This document shows positions 57,334 to 64,000 of a stretch of 64,000 bases of DNA, one piece after another (within the stretch, counting starts at the first letter, position 1; every line of letters starts with the position of its first letter). The stretch is from Lampropedia cohaerens (GTDB lineage Bacteria; Pseudomonadota; Gammaproteobacteria; Burkholderiales; Burkholderiaceae_C). The notes under the pieces are model-generated. The model saw nothing but the letters and a program-made list of their open reading frames with translations. It had not been told where the DNA came from and made no database searches. Where the stretch lies: the NCBI RefSeq assembly GCF_001005215.1, contig NZ_LBNQ01000013.1, positions 28,017 through 92,016 on the forward strand. Direction: 5' to 3'. The translations under genes and the position numbers were made by a program.

Positions 57334-58608
57334 CTATCCCAGCACGTCTTCAGAGAACAGCACCCAGCGGTTGCCAGTCTCCAGCCGCCAGTACTGGCGC
57401 AGCGTCAGACCCTGGGGAAATTCCCTGCTGCGCGATTGCAGGTTGACGATGCGTATCTGCCCCTGCGTGTCGCTCCATGCATAGATGGCGGGTTCTTCCA
57501 GGATGAAGTCGCTGGCCTGCAGATGCCGCATCTGTGCGGCGCGGCGGCGCTGCAGCGGCTCTGAAGCCAGCAGCGCTTCGCTGTAGAGCTGTGCCAGCAG
57601 CGTCTCATCACCCTCGCGCCAGGCCTGTTGCCATTGCTGCAGCACGGCGTCGAACGCCGTGGCAGCACTGGTCTGCGGGCCGCTGTCGGGGGCGGCCCAT
57701 TCAATCTCTCGGGTAATCAGCACCGGCGTGCGGCGATCGAGCATCTGCAGCAGGATCTCCATGTCCGGGTTGGACAGCACAACGCAGCCATCACTGGCCA
57801 GTGGCAGTCGCGCGAATTCGTCGGACGGGCTGCCATGCAGCCAGATGCCGCTGCCGGTGCGGCCCTGCATGCGGTCCCAGTCGTTGGGGTAGTTGATCGG
57901 CAACGCGCCCACGCCATACAGGTCGGGCAGCTTTTCGCCGGGAATCGAGCGCGTGATGAAGTACATGCCCAGCGGCGTGCGCTGGTCGCCCTCGCTGCGC
58001 TTGTCCACGCCTTCCTGGCCGACGGAAATGTAGAAATCCGCTATCAGGCGCAGATGCTGGCCATCGTTGCCGAACAGGTACAGGCGCGATTTGCTGGTGT
58101 CAATCGCCACCGCGTGGCGCACGCTGGCGGGAATCTGCACGAACGCCCGTGGCACCTGATCGGTCGGTGGCGCGGCCAGGTGGGCCTGCAGGCGGCGCTG
58201 GATTTCCTGCTGCAGCGCAGTCAGCCGAGCTGCGCCCTGCTCGGCAAGCCGGTTGTCGATGGCAGGCAGTGGGTGCGCGTCCGGATGCCCTGCCTTGATG
58301 GCGAGCAGCTGCGCCCTGAGCAGCTGGGCCGAGCGAAAGGAAGGCACGTCCCTGGCCAGGGCATCGGCGGTGCGCAGCGCCAGATCAATTTCTCCGGCCT
58401 GCAGATAGCTGACGGCCTCCAGCAGCCGCGCCTCGGAGCGCAGCAGCAAGGTCGGATCTTCGTTGGCGGCGGTCTGTGCGCCTGCGCCCGGCAGCACAAG
58501 CAGCACGCCGAGCAGGCAGGCAGCTGCGCGCAGTCTGCGATGACGCTGCCGGCCGCCAGTGGGGGCCAGCGCGCTCAACTGCCGGTTCTCTCGGAGACGA
58601 TGCGCCAC
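57334..58608 (-). CDS. L,D-transpeptidase (YkuD) with Csd6-like C-terminal domain
   Basis: The 424-residue product has a signal peptide (LLGVLLVLPGAGAQ), a helical N-terminal part, a YkuD catalytic domain (about 155-305) with GIWLHGSPSDEF and SDGCVVLS around the catalytic cysteine, and a C-terminal NTF2-like domain (about 315-424). Such enzymes trim or crosslink peptidoglycan; Csd6-type members act as carboxypeptidases that affect cell shape. The usual SHGC is SDGC here. Translation starts at GTG 58608, inside the 3' end of the TPR gene. Confidence 0.86.
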   Translation of the reverse strand: MAHRLRENRQLSALAPTGGRQRHRRLRAAACLLGVLLVLPGAGAQTAANEDPTLLLRSEARLLEAVSYLQAGEIDLALRTADALARDVPSFRSAQLLRAQLLAIKAGHPDAHPLPAIDNRLAEQGAARLTALQQEIQRRLQAHLAAPPTDQVPRAFVQIPASVRHAVAIDTSKSRLYLFGNDGQHLRLIADFYISVGQEGVDKRSEGDQRTPLGMYFITRSIPGEKLPDLYGVGALPINYPNDWDRMQGRTGSGIWLHGSPSDEFARLPLASDGCVVLSNPDMEILLQMLDRRTPVLITREIEWAAPDSGPQTSAATAFDAVLQQWQQAWREGDETLLAQLYSEALLASEPLQRRRAAQMRHLQASDFILEEPAIYAWSDTQGQIRIVNLQSRSREFPQGLTLRQYWRLETGNRWVLFSEDVLG

Positions 58609-59888
58609 TGATCCTGCTCCAGCACCAGCTGCAAGGTCTTGCGAGTGGTGGCGCGGAAGCTGCCGGAGGAATAGAGCTGGCGAAAGCGCGCCGTGGCCTT
58701 GTCGCCTTCCACGTCCACGCGCAGGTTGCTGAGCTCGACGGTAATGGGTGCGCGGCCCACGATGCGGGCGTGGCGCTGCTCACGCCAGGCCGCCAGGCTG
58801 CTGCCATCGGCGGGCTGGAAGTTGGGGCTGTATGCGGCCAGATAGGCATCGATGTCCTGCGCCGCCCAAGCCCGTGCCCAGTTGCGCACAGCAGCCTCGA
58901 CTTGCGCCTGGATGGCCTGATCGGGCGCGGCCGTATCCGGCGTCTGCGCGGCGGCTGCCGCGGCCGCTGCCTCGGTACGCCGCATTTCTGCCCTTGCGCG
59001 TTCGGCGCGGGCCTTGGCTTCGGCATCGGCCGCCGCCTGCTCCTGCGCGGCGCGCTCGCGAGCGGCCTGCTGCGCTGCTTGCGCGCGTTGGCGTTCCGCC
59101 TGTTCCCGCTCGGCCTGTTCCCGCTCGGCCTGCTGTTGGGCGGCCAGTGCCTGTGCCTGGCGCGCGGCCTCTTGCTGTGCGGCCTGCTCGCGGACGGCTT
59201 CTTCTCGGGCCGCTTGCTCCTGCGCCGCCAGCGCTGCCTGCTCTTGTGCAGCCCGTGCCGCTGCGGCGCCGGTGTCGGCCTGGGCCACCACGGTGGGTGC
59301 AGCAGGCTGCGCAGCGGCCGTGCCGACGGGCACGATTTCCCGGATCAGCGACAGCTTGGGCGCCAGATCCTGTCGGCTGCTGTCAAGCTGCAGCGCGCGG
59401 CTATAGGCCTCACTGGCCATCTGTGCATAGAGGTCACCGAGGTTGGCGTGTGCGGTGGCGTAGCTCGGGCTGGTGCGGATGGCTGCCTCCAGCGTCTGCA
59501 CGGCCTTGTCGTGCTCGCCCTGCGCTGCGTAGAGCACGGCGAGATTGTTGTAGGGCTCGGGCAGGGTGGGGTATTCACGCGTGAGTGCCGTGAACAGTTC
59601 GATGGCGCGGCGATCATCGCCCTGCTCGGTGGCGATCACCCCTTGCAGAAAGCGCACCTGCACGTCCTGCGGATGGTCGCGCAGATGTGCCTGTGCGGCG
59701 CTGGCGGCCTGCCCGAGATGGCCTTGCTCCAGCATCTGGCTGATCTGATCGGCCACGCTTTGCGCTGCAAGTGCAGTTCCCGTCGGGGCGGCGAGCGCTG
59801 CGCACACGGCAGCTGCTGCCCAGGTGCGCCGCCGCCAGACCTGCATGCGTGCGAGTCTGCGAGAGAGGGAGGCGTCGTGGATCGGCAT
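58575..59888 (-). CDS. Exported TPR protein with Glu-Gln-Ala coiled coil and NTF2-like domain
   Basis: The 437-residue product has a signal peptide (cleaved near ALAAQ), three to four TPR units (about 45-180), a long Ala/Glu/Gln/Arg coiled-coil region (about 215-320, with repeated EREQAEREQ) and a C-terminal NTF2-like domain (about 330-437). That last domain resembles the one in the L,D-transpeptidase whose start it overlaps, so the two probably work together in the cell envelope. Its biochemical role is unknown. Confidence 0.75.
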   Translation of the reverse strand: MPIHDASLSRRLARMQVWRRRTWAAAAVCAALAAPTGTALAAQSVADQISQMLEQGHLGQAASAAQAHLRDHPQDVQVRFLQGVIATEQGDDRRAIELFTALTREYPTLPEPYNNLAVLYAAQGEHDKAVQTLEAAIRTSPSYATAHANLGDLYAQMASEAYSRALQLDSSRQDLAPKLSLIREIVPVGTAAAQPAAPTVVAQADTGAAAARAAQEQAALAAQEQAAREEAVREQAAQQEAARQAQALAAQQQAEREQAEREQAERQRAQAAQQAARERAAQEQAAADAEAKARAERARAEMRRTEAAAAAAAAQTPDTAAPDQAIQAQVEAAVRNWARAWAAQDIDAYLAAYSPNFQPADGSSLAAWREQRHARIVGRAPITVELSNLRVDVEGDKATARFRQLYSSGSFRATTRKTLQLVLEQDQWRIVSERTGS

Positions 59889-60176
59889 AAGGCGGTGGTC
59901 CTATCGGATGAGCGGAAGGTTTTTCCTGATCTGCCCGGTGCGGGGCGGCCAATTGTATAAGTGGCGTCCATGGCGCGCGCGCCGGATCGCCGATTGCAAA
60001 CCCCAAGGTCTACGGGTTTTTCGTGGCGGGACGGCGGCAATGTCAACGAAAATATAACGCTACCGGGCGCCGCATTGTGCCGCGAAAAGGCCTTGTACAC
60101 ACTGCCTTCGAGCCGGTCGGATGTTCGACCGGCTGCGGCACTGGCCTTGCCCCCATCATCTTGAAGGAATTTTTGG

Positions 60177-62966
60177 ATGTCCTTGTCCGCTTTGCTGGCG
60201 CGCGCGCATGCGCACATCCAGGCGCATCGCGCCCGACAACCGGACAATTTGCCGCAGGGTCAGCCAGTGGTGCTGTTCTTCTCGCTGAGCAATGGGGCCG
60301 AACGTGCCGTGGTGCGGCACTACCGGGCTGCGACCTTCGAGGCTGCCTGGCAGCAGGCGGTGCGAGGCAGTCAGCGTCTGGGCGGGCGCAGCAAGGCAAG
60401 CTGGCAGTGGCTGCGCGTCGACTGGGTCACCGAGGTGCAGCCGGCGACCTGGCAGCAGCTGCGCGCGTTGCTGGGACGCACCAAACGCAACTACTTTCGC
60501 TGCGGGTTGGCGCTGGACGCACGGTTTGACCACGCTTTTCTGGAGCAGGAGCTCAACGCCAATGCCATGCTGTATGGCGGCAGCGCCGTGGAGTGCGCGC
60601 AACTGAACGAGAAGAATTTTCTGGCCTATGCCCGCAGGCGTTTTGGCCCATCTCTGCAGTGCGACTTTGCGGATGACGCGCCAGTGTGGCGCTTTGCCAC
60701 CGCAGGGGTATTCGTCGCGCAGCCCGGCAGCGACATGGCGCTGCCGGGGCAGGGCGAGCCCCAGGTGCTGCCGGCGCCGCCGCTCGCGCAGCCCTGGAAT
60801 GCGCCCCGGACACTCGATTGCGGTCGCAGGCAGGTTGCCGCGCTGGACGCGAAGGCCTCGCTGCAACTGGTGCGCAGCGCCAGCGCGTTTCTGGCCCGGC
60901 AGGTTGGCAAGCAGGGCCGCTTTGTCTACGGGCATTTTCCGTGCTTTGGCCGGACGATTGCCTCCTACAACGCGCTGCGCCATGCCTCCTCGCTCTATGC
61001 CATGCTGGAAGGCTGGGAGCTCACCCGTGAGCCAGCACTGATGGCGGCGATCGAGCGCGGCCTCGCCTATCTTGCCGAGGAGCTGATTGCGGAGAAGGTT
61101 CTGCCAGATGGGACGCAGGCGGCGTTTCTGGTGGATACCGGCGAGGAGATTAAGCTTGGCGGCAATGCCGTGTGCCTGCTGGCGCTATCCAAGTACACGG
61201 AGCTGACTGGGAACCAGCGCTACCTGCCGCTGCTGGAGCGCCTGGCGCTGGGGGTGCTGCACATGCAGGACGACACGACCGGCCAGTTCGTACACGTGTT
61301 GCATGCGCATGATCTTTCCGTCAAGGAGGCATTTCGCATCATCTATTACGATGGCGAGGCCGCCTTCGGGCTGATGCGGCTGTACGGCATCACCCGGGAT
61401 GTGCGCTGGCTGGCGGCGGTCGAAAAGGCGTTTGCACACTTTTTGCAGGCGGGGCACTGGAAGGCACACGACCACTGGCTGTCCTACTGCGCCAACGAGC
61501 TGACGCGCTACCGGCCAGAGGAGCGCTACTTTCGCTTCGGGGTGCAGAACATTCGTGACCATCTCGACTTCATCCTGCAGCGGGAGACGACATTCCCGAC
61601 GCTGCTGGAGCTGGCGATGGCGTTCGAGCAGATGTTGCGCCGCATCGAGGCGATGCCGCAGATGCACCACCTGCTCGAGGGGTTTGACAAGGCCAAGTTC
61701 TACCGCGCCTTGCACCATCGCGCGCACTACCTGCTCAACGGTTGCTTCTGGCCTGAGTTTGCGATGTTCTTTGCCAAGCCGCAGTCGGTGGCAGGCAGTT
61801 TCTTCATCCGCCACCATGCCTTCCGGGTACGTATCGACGATGTCGAGCACTACCTCTCCGGCTACGTGGCGTACTGGAAGATGCTGACGCGGGATGCTGC
61901 GCCTGCCACGGCGCAGACAGCAGTGCGCGAGCAGGCGCTGGCAGCGGCGGAAGCTACGCGTGGCGTGGAGCCTGCGGACCTGGCGCCGGAATGGGTGCGA
62001 CCCTTTCGGGGGCTCCTGTTCAAGCACGCGGCGCCTGATGCCATCGCGGTGTCGGTCATCATTCCTCTCTACAACCGGGCGCAGGCAGTGCGCGACTGTC
62101 TCAAGCGGCTGCGTGCCAGCCTGTTCGACAGGGAACGCATGGAGGTCATCGTCATTGACGACGCATCATCGGATGGCAGCTTCGAGGCGGCCAAAGCGTT
62201 TGTGGACGACTTCCCCAACATCCTGGTGGCGCGGCGTGCGCAGAACTCCGGTGGGGCGTCATTGCCGCGCAATCATGGACTGGACCTGGCGAGCGGCCGC
62301 TGGGTATTGTTCGTTGACTCGGACGACTACATCACCGCCCACGCGCTGTCGGACGCGATGGCGCTGGCCGAGGCTCATCCGGGCACCGATTTGGTCTGCA
62401 TGCCGTACTTTCGGGCGCATGGCAGCCGCCGGGCCATCAGCGCCTCGGCGTTTCACTATCCCAAGAGTGTGGCGGGCTTGCGCTTTGAGCAGACCATGCT
62501 GTGCAACAGCCTCAATGCCGTTGGCAAGCTGATGCGCAGATCGGTGCTGGAGGAGCACGCGATTCGCTTTCCCCAGGACATCCGGATGCGTGAGGACAAC
62601 TGGTTCACGATGAAGCTGTATGCCGTGGCGCGGCAGATTGCCATCCTCGGCAACGAGAAGCCGTACTACTTCATTGCTGATCAGGACGAGGTCTCACTCT
62701 CCAGCACGGCAGCTGCGCCGGAGGATGTGCAGACGATATTTCTCTCCGTGCACGCGTTCGTTCTGGCGCAGCCGACGCTGGAGCCGGCCCGCGCGGCCGA
62801 TCTGCTGGCGATCTACATGAATCGCTACGCGCCGCTCCTTCGAAAAAGCGCTCGCCTTCAGGAGCTGGCGCTGGCGTTGCGTGGCAGTCTGGCCTCCATT
62901 GCCGCGAGTGCACACCTCAGTGCCGAGGCGCAAGCCTTTGTGCGCGCGCTGATGCGTCAATCCTAG
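60177..62966 (+). CDS. Large fusion: helical toroid-like domain plus family 2 glycosyltransferase
   Basis: The 929-residue product has a unique N-terminal third, a middle region (about 225-580) whose repeated helices and aromatic-rich segments resemble six-hairpin sugar-processing domains (GHFPCFGRTIASYNALRHASSLYAMLEG, YYDGEAAFGLMRLYG), and a GT2 domain from about 623 (VSVIIPLYNRAQAV, DDASSDGS, LFVDSDDY, REDNWFTMKL). No signal peptide or membrane segment is evident, so it acts in the cytoplasm. Its sugar donor and acceptor are unknown; nearby surface-protein genes suggest cell-surface glycan work. Confidence 0.8.
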   Translation: MSLSALLARAHAHIQAHRARQPDNLPQGQPVVLFFSLSNGAERAVVRHYRAATFEAAWQQAVRGSQRLGGRSKASWQWLRVDWVTEVQPATWQQLRALLGRTKRNYFRCGLALDARFDHAFLEQELNANAMLYGGSAVECAQLNEKNFLAYARRRFGPSLQCDFADDAPVWRFATAGVFVAQPGSDMALPGQGEPQVLPAPPLAQPWNAPRTLDCGRRQVAALDAKASLQLVRSASAFLARQVGKQGRFVYGHFPCFGRTIASYNALRHASSLYAMLEGWELTREPALMAAIERGLAYLAEELIAEKVLPDGTQAAFLVDTGEEIKLGGNAVCLLALSKYTELTGNQRYLPLLERLALGVLHMQDDTTGQFVHVLHAHDLSVKEAFRIIYYDGEAAFGLMRLYGITRDVRWLAAVEKAFAHFLQAGHWKAHDHWLSYCANELTRYRPEERYFRFGVQNIRDHLDFILQRETTFPTLLELAMAFEQMLRRIEAMPQMHHLLEGFDKAKFYRALHHRAHYLLNGCFWPEFAMFFAKPQSVAGSFFIRHHAFRVRIDDVEHYLSGYVAYWKMLTRDAAPATAQTAVREQALAAAEATRGVEPADLAPEWVRPFRGLLFKHAAPDAIAVSVIIPLYNRAQAVRDCLKRLRASLFDRERMEVIVIDDASSDGSFEAAKAFVDDFPNILVARRAQNSGGASLPRNHGLDLASGRWVLFVDSDDYITAHALSDAMALAEAHPGTDLVCMPYFRAHGSRRAISASAFHYPKSVAGLRFEQTMLCNSLNAVGKLMRRSVLEEHAIRFPQDIRMREDNWFTMKLYAVARQIAILGNEKPYYFIADQDEVSLSSTAAAPEDVQTIFLSVHAFVLAQPTLEPARAADLLAIYMNRYAPLLRKSARLQELALALRGSLASIAASAHLSAEAQAFVRALMRQS

Positions 62967-63092
62967 CCCTTGCAGATGCATGCGCAGCGCAGGCAGGTCC
63001 GTAGCGCCCGCGGCCGGGCTGATGCGTATCACAGCAACCCCTGTGGCGCAGTACAGCGCATCCAAGACATCGTAAACAGGTTCTCACCATTG

Positions 63093-63149
63093 CGTTACGT
63101 TCCGAAACGCGAGGCGTAACGTAACACGCCCCGTAACACGCGGCGTAAC
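63093..63149 (+). promoter_or_regulatory. Clustered CGTAAC motifs upstream of the adhesin promoter
   Basis: CGTTACG (63093-63099) faces CGTAACG (63115-63121). GTAACACGC (63121-63129), CGTAACACGC (63132-63141) and CGTAAC (63144-63149) follow as direct repeats. Four related motifs about 85-140 bp before a sigma-54 promoter look like binding sites for an enhancer-binding activator. Confidence 0.55.
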
Positions 63150-63232
63150 GGCGCCTGGGAAGTGGCAGCAAGATCAGGAGAAAATCGTTATGTATCAATA
63201 GCTTATTTCACATTTTCGCGGATTGATGCGAG

Positions 63233-63247
63233 TGGCACACAAGTTGC
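63233..63247 (+). promoter_or_regulatory. Sigma-54 promoter of the Ser-Asp-repeat protein
   Basis: TGGCAC-ACAAG-TTGC matches the -24/-12 consensus with GG and GC 10 bp apart. It lies 75 bp before the ATG at 63323 and points toward it. Confidence 0.85.
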
Positions 63248-63322
63248 GCCGTGGTTGACAGCCGATTTTGGGGGCGAGCGTCCCCGAGCACACGCTGTAA
63301 CCACTGATTTTGGAGAGTCACC

Positions 63323-64000
63323 ATGGCCACTCAAGCTCCGCAAGCCGCTTCCAGCCCTCTAGCCTCCGGCGGGGTTGTCACCCTGACCCAACTTGGCGAG
63401 GGCGTACAAATCGTCCGTGACGGACAGACTTACTCCGCCCAGCAAGGCAGTCAACTGATCGTGGGCGATCGTCTGCTGGTGCCCGAGGGCAGCCACGCCG
63501 AAGGGGTGATCCAAAACGGCCAAGGGCAGGCGCTGGTGGCATCGTTCACCGGGGGCACGGATGCGACCATCGGCTGGCGTTCGACGGAAGAGGGCGCGGG
63601 CGCAGTGGAGCTGAATCTGGCAGACGGCCACGTGGACGTTGCACCTGCTGTGGCCGACGATGCAGTGGGCGTGATCGTGTCGCAATCGACCGAGGGCAGC
63701 GGCGCCGGGGGATACCTGTTGGCCGGTCTGATCGGCGCTGGTGCTGCGGGGCTGGCGGCGGCTGCCGTGGATGCGCTGGATGACGATGACGATGACGGCC
63801 ATAGGCGTGACGACTCCGACAGTGATGCTGATGCGGACGCCGATGCCGATGCCGATGCCGATGCTGATGCTGATGCTGACAGCGACTCGGACAGCGATTC
63901 GGACAGCGATTCGGACAGCGATTCGGACAGCGATTCGGACAGCGATTCGGACAGCGATTCGGACAGCGATTCGGACAGCGATTCGGACAGCGATTCGGAC
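63323..64000 (+). CDS. Large surface adhesin-type protein with Ser-Asp repeats, 5' part
   Basis: The frame opens at ATG 63323 (GGAGAG upstream) and runs off the right edge after 226 codons. The first 130 residues are a beta-rich module ([41 protein letters not shown]) like the retention modules that plug giant type I-secreted adhesins in the outer membrane. A glycine-alanine helix ([18 protein letters not shown]), an Asp run, Asp-Ala repeats and then an uninterrupted Ser-Asp dipeptide repeat follow. A retained biofilm or surface adhesin is likely; its C-terminus and secretion genes are out of view. Confidence 0.75.
   Translation, partial: MATQAPQAASSPLASGGVVTLTQLGEGVQIVRDGQTYSAQQGSQLIVGDRLLVPEGSHAEGVIQNGQGQALVASFTGGTDATIGWRSTEEGAGAVELNLADGHVDVAPAVADDAVGVIVSQSTEGSGAGGYLLAGLIGAGAAGLAAAAVDALDDDDDDGHRRDDSDSDADADADADADADADADADSDSDSDSDSDSDSDSDSDSDSDSDSDSDSDSDSDSDSDSD

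Overview
The window is high-GC chromosomal DNA from a beta-proteobacterium, most likely Burkholderiales and probably Comamonadaceae-like. The evidence is the recA-recX and sucCD housekeeping genes, a TfpZ-type pilin accessory gene, CcsA-PP0621-PilS next to ffh, and RAYT/REP elements. No 16S gene is present, so this placement is an inference.

Left third (1-15.9 kb): a complete type I-F1 CRISPR-Cas locus read on the minus strand (cas1, cas2-3, csy1, csy2, csy3, cas6f, leader, array). The array has 104 identical 28-bp repeats in view and runs off the left edge. Its spacers include one exact duplicate and three overlapping pairs, and two of those pairs reveal the 5'-CC PAM from the array alone. 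The most interesting element lies between cas2-3 and csy1. It is an inverted two-repeat mini-array (10718-10799) with one perfect repeat, a 26-nt guide and one degenerate repeat. The guide matches a site 138 bp away (10608-10625) at 15 of 18 positions, right after a CC PAM. Two of the three mismatches fall at positions 6 and 12, which type I complexes ignore. The target abuts the -35 box of a good sigma-70 promoter in front of csy1. This has the architecture of a CreA/CreR-type crRNA-like regulator, and a 23-codon, rare-codon-rich frame lies in the same gap.

15.3-29 kb: a MarR regulator 15 bp upstream of cas1, then recA-recX, marC, argC, sucCD, a lipoprotein 5'-nucleotidase, a methionine-type aminotransferase, ybdD-cstA and cysB. 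This is mostly core metabolism.

29-45 kb: accessory catabolism. A LysR regulator faces an FAH hydrolase-SDR-MFS sugar-acid module flanked by two related 38-bp elements. A HEPN-MNT toxin-antitoxin pair and a CsgG-DUF4810-DUF799 lipoprotein trio follow. Next is an eight-gene hydantoin operon (D-carbamoylase, hydantoinase, hydantoin racemase, Asp/Glu racemase, ABC importer) with a divergent LysR regulator.

45.6-57.3 kb: tRNA-Lys, then a type IV pilus region (tfpZ, pilA, pilS) broken up by a RAYT gene and many REP palindromes, some joined to a terminator-like hairpin. pilA has a clear sigma-54 promoter, but no pilR lies beside pilS. ccsA, ffh, galU and a 3-hydroxyisobutyryl-CoA hydrolase gene follow.

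57.3-64 kb: an L,D-transpeptidase and TPR gene pair with related C-termini, a 929-residue glycosyltransferase fusion, and the start of a large Ser-Asp-repeat surface protein behind a sigma-54 promoter. The last gene is cut by the right edge.
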